Assembly (NCBI GenBank): GCA_963755495.1
Contig: CAVWJS010000012.1
Coordinates: forward strand, 62,001-126,000
DNA length: 64,000 nt
Reading direction: 5' to 3'
Source: Bog-473 sp963755495
GTDB taxonomy: Bacteria > Actinomycetota > Acidimicrobiia > Acidimicrobiales > RAAP-2
Shown here: positions 25,952 through 35,217 of the stretch, one piece after another
Numbering within the stretch: position 1 is the first letter of the stretch
How the letters are laid out: every line of letters begins with the position of its first letter
Translations under genes and position numbers: made by a program
The notes under the pieces: generated by a model
What the model was told of the DNA's origin: nothing
Seen by the model: the letters and a program-made list of their open reading frames with translations, nothing else
The model's database searches: none

Positions 25952-26701
25952 GGCCGGTCCAACAGCTGGCCCAAGTCGGTGACGACGGTGTCGGCACCGT
26001 GGGCGCGCAGGGCCTCGGCCTGTCCCACCCGGTCGACCCCGACCACGAAGCCGAACCGGCCAGCGAGGCCGGCCTCCACCCCGGACAGGGCGTCTTCGAA
26101 CACCGCCGCCCGTCCGGGGCTCACGCCAAGGGCACGGGCGGCGGCCAAGAAGGTATCGGGTGCGGGCTTTCCCGCCAGGTGGTCCGCTTCGACGGTCATG
26201 CCGTCGATCCGGACCTCGAACAGCTCCGCGATGCCGGCTGCAGCCAGCACGGCCGCACAGTTGGCGCTGGAGGACACGACCGCCCGACGCAGGCCGGCCG
26301 CCTGCACCGCCCGCACGTAGCGGACCGACCCCGCATAGGCTTCGACGCCGTCCTCTTTGATCCTTCGAAGAAGGATCTGGTTCTTCGCGTTGCCGAGCCC
26401 GGCCACGGTCTCGGTCCCTGGCTGATCATCGACCGTGCCCTCGGGGAGCGTGATGTGGCGGGAGCCGAGGAACGAACGTGTCCCGTCGGCTCTCGTCTTG
26501 CCGTCGACATAGGTGTCGTAGTCAGTCTCGTCGAAGGCCACGTAGGGATCACCGCTGCTGGTTGGCCCGGGCTTTGAGGTACGCGTCGAACATCTCCTTC
26601 CATGCCGCTGCGTGGACTTTTGCCGTTTCGGTCAGCACGCCGTCGAGATCGAACAAGCATGCCCGTACCTGTTCGGGAAGGCCCAGGGCAGACTTGCTCA
26701 T
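25948..26701 (-). CDS. pgmB: Beta-phosphoglucomutase, HAD family (one frameshift)
   Basis: Starting at ATG 26701 (MSKSALGLPEQVRACLFDLD), the protein shows the HAD motif I FDLDGVLTETAKVHAAAWKE. The cap region is TDYDTYVDGKTRADGTRSFL, motif II is RRAVVSSSANC, the motif III lysine is in GKPAPDTFLAAA and motif IV is AVFEDALSGVEAG. It converts beta-glucose-1-phosphate to glucose-6-phosphate, directly downstream of the GH65 reaction. The frame changes near 26550: ARANQQR runs into a TGA, while the conserved continuation is one base out of register. The TGA overlaps the GH65 GTG. Confidence 0.85.
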
Positions 26702-26763
26702 TGGCGCCTCATGTTCCCCATTGCATCCCCTTTGGGAGAACCACCCAACACCGTGCACCGGCA

Positions 26764-27882
26764 CTACCCCGACCGTGCGGCTGGCTGTCGGCGTTCGAGT
26801 AGCTTGCGGCACTCATGGGCGATCTGGAGGTCTTCGCGGGCGTGGACGACGAGGGTGCGGACCGAGGCGCAGCGGGCCGAGATCTCGGTGTCGGCGGCAT
26901 CGACTGCATTGTTCGCCTCCTGATCGAGGATGACCCCCAGCCAGTCGAGACCCGCACACGCCTCGGTCCGGATGATCCCCGAGCCCTCGCCGACCCCGCC
27001 CGTGAAGACCAGGGCGTCGGTCCCTGCGGTCGCCGCCGCCATCCCGGCTATCTTGGCCCGCAGGCGATGCAGGTACACCGCGATTGCCAACCCGGCCGCC
27101 TCGTCTCCAGCCTCTCGGGCGGCAAGAAGCTGACGCATGTCGCCAGTAGATCCCGCGATCCCGAGCAGGCCGGAATGGTGCTCGAGGTCCTCCGTGGCCT
27201 CAGAGAGGTCCAGCCCGTGGTCGAGGGCGAACAGCAGCGCACCGGGTCCGAGATCGCCGCATCGCGTCGCCATGACCAGGCCCTCGAGCGGGGTGAACCC
27301 CATCGTGGTGTCGGCCGAACGACCCCCAATCAGCGCGGTGGCTGAGGCGCCGGCGCCCAGGTGACAGATCACCAGCCGAAGTCGATCGACTGGCCGATCC
27401 AGCAGCTCCGCCGCCCGTCGAGAAGCCCAGGCGCAGCTGATGCCGTGGAACCCATAGCGCCGGATCCCCCAGCGAGCGACCCAACGCTCGGGTATGGCGT
27501 ACCTGGTTGCAGCCGGGGGCAGGCTGGCATGGAAGGCGGTGTCGAAGCATGCCACCTGGGGCACCCCGGCGAGCAGCCGTGACGCGGCGTCGATGCCGGC
27601 CAAGGCAGGCGGATTGTGCAGCGGGGCCAGTTCGTTGAGGCTGTCGAGTGCCTCCCGGACGTCGGCATCGACCAGCACCGAACTGGTGAAGAGCGATCCG
27701 CCGTGGACGACCCGGTGGCCGACGACGTCGAGCACTCCGGCGTCGTGCACGAAGTCGCCCAGTTGCTCTGCCAGGTGGTCGTCGGGAGGCCCCAGGTCCC
27801 TGCTCGTCAGCAGCTGATCGTCGTCGTCCACGACGCGCAATTTCACGCTGGACGATCCGGCATTCACCACGAGCGCTCTCAT
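26764..27882 (-). CDS. ackA: Acetate kinase
   Basis: A 372-residue acetate kinase beginning ALVVNAGSSSVKLRVVDDDD, the phosphate-binding N-terminal motif. It continues with VGHRVVHGGSLF, CFDTAFHASLPP, RYGFHGIS, ICHLGAGASATALIGGRSAD and ALVFTGGVGEGSGIIR. It makes ATP and acetate from acetyl phosphate and ADP. The acetyl phosphate would come from the phosphoketolase encoded 4 kb upstream on the same strand. It is slightly shorter than the usual 395-400 residues. Start ATG 27882 fits the conserved N-terminus; its ribosome site is weak. Confidence 0.93.
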   Translation of the reverse strand: MRALVVNAGSSSVKLRVVDDDDQLLTSRDLGPPDDHLAEQLGDFVHDAGVLDVVGHRVVHGGSLFTSSVLVDADVREALDSLNELAPLHNPPALAGIDAASRLLAGVPQVACFDTAFHASLPPAATRYAIPERWVARWGIRRYGFHGISCAWASRRAAELLDRPVDRLRLVICHLGAGASATALIGGRSADTTMGFTPLEGLVMATRCGDLGPGALLFALDHGLDLSEATEDLEHHSGLLGIAGSTGDMRQLLAAREAGDEAAGLAIAVYLHRLRAKIAGMAAATAGTDALVFTGGVGEGSGIIRTEACAGLDWLGVILDQEANNAVDAADTEISARCASVRTLVVHAREDLQIAHECRKLLERRQPAARSG

Positions 27883-28020
27883 GCGATGGAGCAGAAGGGT
27901 CGATTGCTCACGACGACCGAATCGGGGCCTGGCGTTCTGAGAGGCGCCGACAGCGATGTCGGCTTCCTCCCACATCTCCCTGCCCACGTGAACGATTGTC
28001 GCTGTGTTCGCCCCGATCCG

Positions 28021-28926
28021 TCATTCGGCGAGGAGTTCCTCTCGGGCTTGGTCGAGCGCCGCCCGCCCGGCGGCATCAGCCTCGGGGAGGTGAAGGTCGA
28101 GTTGTTCGATGACGTGGGCCAATACACCCCCGACGAGCGCTCGAGCGGCGTACTTGTGATCGGCCGGCACGACGTACCAGGGCGCCCACGGAGTCGACGT
28201 CGCGGTGATCGCCGCCTCGTAGGCGTGCATGTAGTCGTCGAAGTACGCCCGCTCCGCCAGGTCGGCGGCCGAGAACTTCCAGTGCTTGGCCGAGTCGTCG
28301 AGCCGCTCGAGGAACCGCTTCTTCTGCTCGTCCTTGGAGACGTGGAGGAAAAGCTTGACGAGGCGCGTTCCGTTGCGTTGGAGGTGGTGCTCGAACGCGT
28401 TGATGTCCTCGCAGCGCTGATGCCACAGCTCCTTCCCGCTCGCCGCGTCGGGCGGGAGGTGCTGCTCGGCGAGGACCTCGGGATGGACGCGGGCGACGAG
28501 GACCTCTTCGTAGTAGGAGCGGTTGAAGATCCCGATCCGTCCGCGCGCCGGAAGCGCGTTCTCGCAACGCCACAGGAAGTCGTGACTGAGCTCATCGGCC
28601 GAGGGCCGCTTAAATGCGGTGACCTCGCAGCCCTGGGGGTTCACGCCCGACATCACGTGCTTGATGGTGCCGTCCTTGCCGGCCGCATCGAGCGCCTGGA
28701 GGATCACCAACACTGCGTACGTGTCGGCCGCGTACAAGAGCTCCTGCACAGAGGCAAGTTCTTGTTTGAACTCCTCGAGATCCTCTTCGGCCAGGTCCTT
28801 CGGACTCGGTTCGTCCTTGGCGTGCAACCAGCCGCTCTTGGTCACCTTCGTGCTCCGGCTTTCGAGGTCGGCTGACTCGCCTGGGGTGACCATGAGGTCG
28901 TCGATCACTCGTTTATGCAGCTTCAT
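28021..28926 (-). CDS. Polyphosphate kinase 2 family nucleotide phosphotransferase
   Basis: A 301-residue PPK2. The Walker A region is LVILQALDAAGKDGTIKHVM, followed by NPQGCEVTAFKRPS, HDFLWRCENALPARGRIGIF and the Walker B/lid part NRSYYEEVLVARVHPE. The end AHVIEQLDLHLPE is typical. PPK2 enzymes phosphorylate AMP, ADP or GDP using polyphosphate, or run in reverse. Class I versus III cannot be decided by eye. It lies between the acetate kinase and proton ATPase genes, which suggests polyphosphate-backed nucleotide supply when respiration is limited. Confidence 0.92.
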   Translation of the reverse strand: MKLHKRVIDDLMVTPGESADLESRSTKVTKSGWLHAKDEPSPKDLAEEDLEEFKQELASVQELLYAADTYAVLVILQALDAAGKDGTIKHVMSGVNPQGCEVTAFKRPSADELSHDFLWRCENALPARGRIGIFNRSYYEEVLVARVHPEVLAEQHLPPDAASGKELWHQRCEDINAFEHHLQRNGTRLVKLFLHVSKDEQKKRFLERLDDSAKHWKFSAADLAERAYFDDYMHAYEAAITATSTPWAPWYVVPADHKYAARALVGGVLAHVIEQLDLHLPEADAAGRAALDQAREELLAE

Positions 28927-29043
28927 GGGCTCGCCCTCACGTCCCGCCCGTGGGCGTCCGGTCGCCGTCGTGGATTCGGACCCGGACCCGGCCGTGCATC
29001 GATCGTGTTCTCTTCATGACGCCATGGCGCCATGGCGACTCCG

Positions 29044-31845
29044 TCATGGTTTTGGCGCTCCGGCTTGCAGGGGTCGCGGATGGTCCGCGTGTTCGGTGCA
29101 CCAGTCGCACCGACGGCGACCGTCTTGGCCCGACTTGTCGTTGGCGTGCTGCTTGATCGCTCGCCCATAGGGGCAGTCGATGTTGTCGTGGTAGACCGGG
29201 TCGTCCGGATCGGTGTCGGTATGGAACGGTGCCACCGTCGCTGTGGCGTCCGCATCGGGTGGCGAAGCTGCGGTGCCTACTGTGGACACGACGGCCTGCT
29301 CGTCTGTGGGCCGGTTTTTCGCGGGATCGAGGATCCGGTATGCGACCAGCTTGATGCGGTCTGTGAGGAGGAACCAGGCCAGCGCATAGCCCCATACCAA
29401 GGCTGCGTATCCCCATCCGAGCGGTGTCATGAAGAACCCGTATACGGCAATCAGGGTCGCCAGCGCCTGCGTGCCGAGCACCGCCAGCAAGAGAATCCGA
29501 GCCGGTCGGATCGACCAGAAGGAACCACGGGTGCGTGCGAGGAAGATCGTCAGGTGTCCTGCGACCGAGAGCGTCAGGTACATCAGGGTTTGCAGGTGCG
29601 CATGGTCGAGGTGGAACACCTTGTCGCCCAGGTAGAACAGGCCGAAGGCGGCGATGGGGCCGACGACGCCGAGCACGGTGGCGATCCCCAGCACGAGGCG
29701 CATGTTCCACGCCTCGGGCTGCTCCCTGTAGCGCACTTTGTCGTACGCGATGGACAAGATGGCGCCGTCATTGAGCAGTGCCAACATCACGATCTGGATC
29801 GCTGTGACCGGGAAGAAGTTGTAGATCAAGATCACGGCAGAGACGAACAGCAGCACGCGCAGCGTTTCGGCAATGCGGTAGATTGCATAGCTGTTCATCC
29901 GCTGGAAGATCCTCCGGCTCTCCTTGATGGCGTCGATGATCACCGAGAGCCCGGGCGTGGTCAGCACGATGGATGCCGCTGCCCGCGCCGCATCCGTGGC
30001 ATCGGAGACGGCGATGCCGCAGTCGGCCTTCTTCAGCGCAGGGGCGTCGTTCACCCCGTCGCCCGTCATGCCGACAATGTGACCTCGCTTCTGGAGGACG
30101 TCGACGATGTGGAACTTGTGCTCGGGGAAGACCTGGGCGAAACCATCGGCATCATCAATCGACTCGGCCGTGGCCGCGGTCTCTTCGCGCTTGACGTCCC
30201 CCAGTCCGGCGGCATCGAGGATGTTCGTACCCATCCCGAGTGTCTTGGCCGTCTCCTGGGCGATGGCAAGGGCATCCCCAGTGACCATCTTCACGTCCAC
30301 GCCCATCTGGAGGGCGGTGGCGATCGTCGACTTGGCGTCATCTCGTGGTGGATCAAACAGGGGCAGCACTCCGACGAAGTTCCACGGACCGTCCCCGTCG
30401 GCCCGGGCCACGCCCAACGACCGGAACCCACGTGCCGCGAAGCCGTTGACTGCGGCGTCGACGTCCATCTTCACCTCTGCGGCATTGGCCGACAGCGCCA
30501 GGATCACCTGGGGCGCGCCTTTCGTCACCTTGAATGAGGACCCATCGGCAGCACTAACACTGGCCTCCGTGCACTTGCGAACCGCGTCGAATGGCTGGAA
30601 CTCGACCACGTGATAGTCGTCCAGCGATTGATCATCGGTCAGGCCCCCGAGCACGGCCAGATCAATGGCGTCGGCGTCGTCGGCGCGTGACGCCAGGGAC
30701 GCGTCGAGGATGACCTGTTCGGGTGGGCGCTCGCCGACGGTGTAGGGATCGCCCAGCGTGAGTTTGTTCTGCGTCAGGGTCCCGGTCTTGTCCGTGCAGA
30801 GCACGTCCACCCCGGCCAGTTCCTCGATCGCCACCAACCGGCTGACGATGGCTTTCTTCGAAGCGAGTACCCGGGCCCCGACCGCCATCGTCACGGAAAG
30901 CACCGTGGGCATGGCCACGGGGATGGCGGCCACGGTGAGGACGAGGGCGAACTGCAAGGTGGTGAAGAAGGCGTCACCGCGGATGGCGGAAACGACGATA
31001 ATCACCACGACCATGGTCAGCGCCAGGATGATCAGGAAGGTGCCGATCTTGAGCACTGCTCGTTGGAAGTGGCTGACGGTCTGGGCTTCTTGGACGAGTT
31101 CCGCAGTCTGCCCGAAGTACGTGTCCGCACCCGTCGCGTAGACGAGTGCGCCGATCTCGCCCTGGCGAATAATGGAGGCGGAGAACACCGCGTCGCCAGT
31201 GTGGCGGCTGGCGGGCAGTGACTCCCCGGTCAGTGCGGATTGATCGACTTCGATCGGGTCGCCGTCGAGGAGGCGTGCGTCTGCGGGCACAATGTCACCG
31301 AGGCGCAGGCGGATGACGTCTCCGGGTACGAGCTCGCGCGATGGCGGAGTGACCCACTTGCCGTCCCGTTTTACACGGGCCTTGATCGCCAATTCGGCCT
31401 TCAGGGCGGCGATGGCCTTGCCCGCCTGGCGCTCTTCCCAGAATCCGATTCCGGCGTTGGCCAGGAGCAGGACGAGGATGATGAAGAAGTCGGGCCAGTG
31501 CTTGAGCACTCCGGACAGGATCACTGCTGCCTCGATCATCCACGGGATGGGACCCCAGAAATAGCTGAGGAGCTTTAGCAGCGGATTGGTTTTCTTCTCC
31601 TCAATCTCGTTCGGTCCGAACTGCACGAGCCGCTTGGCCGCCTCGGCCTGGCTGAGGCCATCCGGCGAGGAGCCGAGCCGCTTCTCAACTTCGGCAATGG
31701 GAAGGGACTTCAAGTCGTCGGCCGCTGCAGGCTGTGCACCTTTGGTCGGTGTAGGCACCTTGGTGTCTCCCGCCTCCCCGGGCGCGTCGTTGACCTTGCG
31801 GTGTGGGAGGTGCGCCTTGTCGTCGACGCGGTGGTTCATGCGCAT
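29044..31845 (-). CDS. Plasma-membrane-type proton-exporting P-type ATPase (P3A)
   Basis: About 933 residues. It has a cation-ATPase N-terminal domain (VEKRLGSSPDGLSQAEAAKR) and the actuator TGES loop (VDQSALTGESLPASR). The phosphorylation motif is VLCTDKTGTLTQN (Asp near 352), the nucleotide site includes KVTKGAPQVIL, and the hinge is GMTGDGVNDAPALKKADCGI. About ten membrane helices are visible. The overall order matches fungal, plant and archaeal PMA1-like H+-ATPases. It would pump protons out at the cost of ATP. ATG 31845 is preferred because GGAG lies seven bases upstream. The tail carries DCPYG and CDWCTEH, a possible metal-binding pair not needed for pumping. Confidence 0.92.
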   Translation of the reverse strand: MRMNHRVDDKAHLPHRKVNDAPGEAGDTKVPTPTKGAQPAAADDLKSLPIAEVEKRLGSSPDGLSQAEAAKRLVQFGPNEIEEKKTNPLLKLLSYFWGPIPWMIEAAVILSGVLKHWPDFFIILVLLLANAGIGFWEERQAGKAIAALKAELAIKARVKRDGKWVTPPSRELVPGDVIRLRLGDIVPADARLLDGDPIEVDQSALTGESLPASRHTGDAVFSASIIRQGEIGALVYATGADTYFGQTAELVQEAQTVSHFQRAVLKIGTFLIILALTMVVVIIVVSAIRGDAFFTTLQFALVLTVAAIPVAMPTVLSVTMAVGARVLASKKAIVSRLVAIEELAGVDVLCTDKTGTLTQNKLTLGDPYTVGERPPEQVILDASLASRADDADAIDLAVLGGLTDDQSLDDYHVVEFQPFDAVRKCTEASVSAADGSSFKVTKGAPQVILALSANAAEVKMDVDAAVNGFAARGFRSLGVARADGDGPWNFVGVLPLFDPPRDDAKSTIATALQMGVDVKMVTGDALAIAQETAKTLGMGTNILDAAGLGDVKREETAATAESIDDADGFAQVFPEHKFHIVDVLQKRGHIVGMTGDGVNDAPALKKADCGIAVSDATDAARAAASIVLTTPGLSVIIDAIKESRRIFQRMNSYAIYRIAETLRVLLFVSAVILIYNFFPVTAIQIVMLALLNDGAILSIAYDKVRYREQPEAWNMRLVLGIATVLGVVGPIAAFGLFYLGDKVFHLDHAHLQTLMYLTLSVAGHLTIFLARTRGSFWSIRPARILLLAVLGTQALATLIAVYGFFMTPLGWGYAALVWGYALAWFLLTDRIKLVAYRILDPAKNRPTDEQAVVSTVGTAASPPDADATATVAPFHTDTDPDDPVYHDNIDCPYGRAIKQHANDKSGQDGRRRCDWCTEHADHPRPLQAGAPKP

Positions 31846-31963
31846 GTGTGCTCCATCGGGCATGTGGCCCCTGCTCTCGCCAGCAACCCCTTGTCGTCGG
31901 CGACGAGTAGCTGTGCGGTGGCGACGACCTCCGGAGCGATTAGCGCGGTGCCCGCGGGCGCAT

Positions 31964-34333
31964 TCATGGCGCCGTTCCCCACTTCCACTCCAAGATCTCT
32001 GGCATGTCCTGGCCATGCGCATCGACGTAGCGCGTGTGCTCGACCAGCTTGTCCTGCATCGTCTGTTTTAGGTAACTCCCGGTGGTGCCTAACTGCGGGA
32101 GACGGTCGATCACGTCTTGGACGAGGTGGAACCGGTCGAGGCCGTTCTGCACGCGCAGGTCGAACGGCGTGGTGATCGTCCCCTCTTCCTTGTAGCCCCG
32201 CACGTGGAGGTTGGGGTTCGCCCGGCGATAGACCAGCCGATGGATCAGCCAGGGGTAGCCGTGGAAGCCGAAGATGATGTGCTTGTCCTTCGTAAAGATC
32301 GAGTCGTAGGCGGCATCGCTGAGCCCATGGGGGTGCTCGGTGCTGGGCTGGAGCTTCATGAGATCGACGACGTTGACCACCCTGACCTTGAGGTTGGGCA
32401 GGTACTCGCGCAGGATCGACGTGGCGGCCAGGATCTCCAGGGTGGGCGTGTCTCCACAGCAGGCGAGTACGACGTCGGGCTCCGTTCCCTGGTCGTTACT
32501 GGCCCACTCCCAGATGCCGATCCCCTCGGTGCAGTGGACGACCGCCTGGTCCATGGTCAGCCATTGGGGCATCGCCCGCTTCCCCGCCACCACGACGTTG
32601 ACGTAGTTTCGGCTGCGCAGGCAATGATCAGCCACCGACAAGAGGCAATTGGCGTCGGGAGGAAGGTAGACCCGCACGATGTCGGCCTTCTTGTTGACGA
32701 CATGGTCGAGGAAGCCGGGGTCCTGGTGCGTGAAGCCGTTGTGGTCCTGTTGCCAGACATGGGATGCGAGTAGGTAGTTCAGTGAGGCGATTTCCCGCCG
32801 CCATGGGAGCTGGGAAGTGACCTTCAGCCACTTGGCGTGCTGGTTGAACATCGAGTCGACGATGTGGATAAAGGCCTCGTAGCAGTTGAACAGGCCGTGG
32901 CGCCCGGTGAGCAGATAGCCTTCCAGCCAGCCCTCGCTCTGGTGCTCGGAGAGCATCGAGTCGAGCACCCGTCCGTCGGGTGCGAGGAACTCGTCGTACT
33001 CGGCCGTGCGGGCGTCCCACTGTCGGTTGGTGGCCTCGAATACCGCGCCCAAGAGGTTCGAGAGCGTCTCGTCGGGACCGAAGACCCGGAAGTGCCGGCG
33101 GTCTTCGTTGAGGGTGATCACGTCGCGGAGGAACTCGCCGAGCACGAGGGTGTCCTGGCCCTCGACCGCACCAGGAGAAGGCACCTCCAGCGCGTGATCG
33201 CAGAAGTCCGGCATCCGCAGGTCTCGCAGCAGCATGCCACCGTTGGTGTGGGGGTTGGCCCCCATCCGCCGATCGCCCGTCGGGGCCAGCTCGGCCAATT
33301 CCGCCATGAGTTGACCGTCCTCGTCGAACAGCTCTTGGGGCCGGTAGCTCTTCATCCAGCGCTCGAGGAGCTCGACGTGCTCGGGGTGCTCGGTGTCCAC
33401 GAGGAGCGGTACCTGGTGGGATCGGAAGGTGCCCTCGATCTGGTGGCCGTCGACGATCTTGGGTCCCGTCCAGCCCTTGGGCGAGCGGAGGACGATCATC
33501 GGCCAGCGCGGCCGAGCGGTGAGGCCGTCGTTTCGAGCATTGTCTTGGAACTGGCGGATCTCCGTCACCGCTCGATCCAAGGCATTCGCCATGAGCTGGT
33601 GCATCTGCTCGGGGTCGTCGCCTTCGACGAAGTGCGGCGTCCACCCGCAGCCCCGGAGGAACTGCTCCAGCTCTTCGGGCTCGATCCGTGCGAGGACGGT
33701 CGGATTGGAGATCTTGTAGCCGTTTAGGTGCAGGATTGGCAGCACTGCCCCGTCAGTGACCGGGTTGAGGAACTTGTTGGAGTGCCAGGCGGTCGCCAGG
33801 GGGCCGGTTTCGGCCTCTCCGTCGCCGATGATGCAGGCGACGATGAGATCGGGATTGTCGAAGGCGGCGCCGAAGGCATGGCTGAGCGAGTAGCCCAGCT
33901 CACCACCTTCGTGGATCGACCCCGGCGTTGTCGGCGCGACGTGGCTCGAGATCCCGCCGGGAAACGAGAACTGGGTGAACAGTCGCTTCAGTCCGGCCTC
34001 GTCACGGCTTACGTCGGGATAAACCTCGCTATAGGTCCCCTCCAGATAGGTATTGGCGACCAGTGCTGGGCCCCCGTGACCGGGACCGGCGACGTAGAAC
34101 ATGTCGAGGTCGCGCTCTTTGATTACCCGATTCAAATGCACGTAGATGAAGTTCTGGCCCGGCGTCGTGCCCCAGTGTCCGACCACGAGCGGCTTGACAT
34201 GGGCTAGTTCCAGTGGCTTTCTGAGCAGCGGATTGTCGTAAAGGTAGAGCTGGCCGACCGACAGGTAGTTGGCGGCGCGCCAGTAGGCGTCCATCTTCTG
34301 GAGCAGTTCGGGGGACAGAGGGTTCGTCGTCAC
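31964..34333 (-). CDS. xfp: Xylulose-5-phosphate/fructose-6-phosphate phosphoketolase
   Basis: A 789-residue thiamine-diphosphate enzyme. It has YVAGPGHGGPALVANTYLEG, FPGGISSHVAPTTPGSIHEG, IGDGEAETGPLATAWHSNKF (the TPP/Mg GDGxAETGP motif), GANPHTNGGMLLRDL and RRANPNLHVRGYKEEGTITTP, all phosphoketolase signatures. It splits Xu5P or F6P with phosphate to acetyl phosphate plus GAP or E4P. GTG 34333 is chosen because GAAGG lies nine bases upstream and TTNPLSPELLQKMDAYWRAA follows. With AckA it makes a bifid-type, ATP-yielding route. It heads the run of minus-strand energy genes. Confidence 0.95.
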   Translation of the reverse strand: MTTNPLSPELLQKMDAYWRAANYLSVGQLYLYDNPLLRKPLELAHVKPLVVGHWGTTPGQNFIYVHLNRVIKERDLDMFYVAGPGHGGPALVANTYLEGTYSEVYPDVSRDEAGLKRLFTQFSFPGGISSHVAPTTPGSIHEGGELGYSLSHAFGAAFDNPDLIVACIIGDGEAETGPLATAWHSNKFLNPVTDGAVLPILHLNGYKISNPTVLARIEPEELEQFLRGCGWTPHFVEGDDPEQMHQLMANALDRAVTEIRQFQDNARNDGLTARPRWPMIVLRSPKGWTGPKIVDGHQIEGTFRSHQVPLLVDTEHPEHVELLERWMKSYRPQELFDEDGQLMAELAELAPTGDRRMGANPHTNGGMLLRDLRMPDFCDHALEVPSPGAVEGQDTLVLGEFLRDVITLNEDRRHFRVFGPDETLSNLLGAVFEATNRQWDARTAEYDEFLAPDGRVLDSMLSEHQSEGWLEGYLLTGRHGLFNCYEAFIHIVDSMFNQHAKWLKVTSQLPWRREIASLNYLLASHVWQQDHNGFTHQDPGFLDHVVNKKADIVRVYLPPDANCLLSVADHCLRSRNYVNVVVAGKRAMPQWLTMDQAVVHCTEGIGIWEWASNDQGTEPDVVLACCGDTPTLEILAATSILREYLPNLKVRVVNVVDLMKLQPSTEHPHGLSDAAYDSIFTKDKHIIFGFHGYPWLIHRLVYRRANPNLHVRGYKEEGTITTPFDLRVQNGLDRFHLVQDVIDRLPQLGTTGSYLKQTMQDKLVEHTRYVDAHGQDMPEILEWKWGTAP

Positions 34334-34679
34334 GGATTGGCCTTCAGATCCTTCCGGTAGTGCCCCATCGGGTGCCCTGGCTCCTAGCGTCGCGCTCGTG
34401 GCGAACGACCCGGCAGGGCCGAAGGTCACTTTGGCGACTCGGTGAGAACGACCCCCGGAAAGCAGCCGTCCAGGCTTGGGTGCCTTGCGAACGAGCCCAG
34501 ATGGACTCCGCCCACGACGGTGCAGGTGCAAGGCGAGGGGGCCGGGGCGAGAACAGCGGCACGCCGTCTTCGAGTGACAGAGATGAACTCGAACACGATG
34601 TCGGTGCCTCCGAGGTGGCGCCGGGCGCCTAACGACGCCCTCGCTGTCGAAGGAGACGCAACCCTACCCTTCACCAGCG

Positions 34680-34715
34680 GGCTCGATCAACGACCTCTCG
34701 GCCGTTGATCGAGCC
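34680..34715. other. Perfect 13-bp inverted repeat (hairpin)
   Basis: GGCTCGATCAACG (34680-34692) and CGTTGATCGAGCC (34703-34715) are exact reverse complements around a 10-base loop. There is no T run, so it is not a classical terminator. It lies about 350 bases upstream of the phosphoketolase start and downstream of nothing obvious on the plus strand. It may be an operator, an mRNA hairpin or a fragment of a mobile-element end. Confidence 0.6.
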
Positions 34716-34876
34716 GTGAACAGCGGCCGAGCGGGGAAGCAGAGCGAAGAACGCCCGGGCACGAAAGTGCCCGAGGGCTGGCCCACCACGGGGCTGCACT
34801 ATGCCATGCACCTCTAGCTCACCTCTAGCCGTTTGGGGCGGGATGGTTCCCGGCCAGCTCGACGAAGGATCACTGC

Positions 34877-35037
34877 CTAATCATGCGGTCCCGGGCCGAG
34901 CACCCCGTACACGAAGTCTTCGAGTTCGGATGGCGGTCCTCATGCCACAGCTCGAAGTAGCGCAAGAACATCTCGCCGTGCGAGAGGCCGGCGTCCTGGC
35001 GGTACCGGTCGAGTCCATCGACCGAGGCCTCAGCCAT
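34877..35037 (-). pseudogene. Decayed small conserved hypothetical gene
   Basis: The minus strand begins ATG 35037 with MAEASVDGLDRYRQDAGLSH and RYFEL, then shifts frame through GM to EDFVYGVLGPGPHD and a stop at 34877. Together these resemble the short actinobacterial family with LDRYRxxAGxSxxELxLRYFxLGGM...EAFLYGxL. At least two frame changes and loss of the C-terminal third make it a relic. Function of the family is unknown to me. Confidence 0.5.
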
Positions 35038-35217
35038 CGTGGCCGCCAATTGGTCTGTGATCGAAGTGGCGACGGGGTCGGAGGGTTGACGCCATGATGT
35101 TCTCTACGTGCTCACGCAACGACCGATCTCGACCGCTCGGAGAATTCACGGAAGCGTGAACATGCGAAGCGTTTTGCGGTAGGCCCTTACTGCTTGAGCT
35201 GAGGGGAGCACCGTTGT

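Larger units (their letters stand above)
34334..35217. other. Intergenic region: hairpin plus gene relic
   Basis: Apart from the perfect inverted repeat at 34680-34715 and the decayed small gene at 34877-35037, no gene is supported. The part next to 34333 holds the phosphoketolase ribosome site and presumably its promoter. Confidence 0.5.

Noticed and set aside
31846..32022. Upstream extension of the proton ATPase (59 more residues)
   Set aside because: It is Arg-rich and overlaps the phosphoketolase 3' end, and a good ribosome site sits at ATG 31845.
34334..34531. Upstream extension of phosphoketolase (66 more residues)
   Set aside because: The family starts at TTNPLSPELL; GTG 34333 has a ribosome site and the extension shows no conservation pattern.
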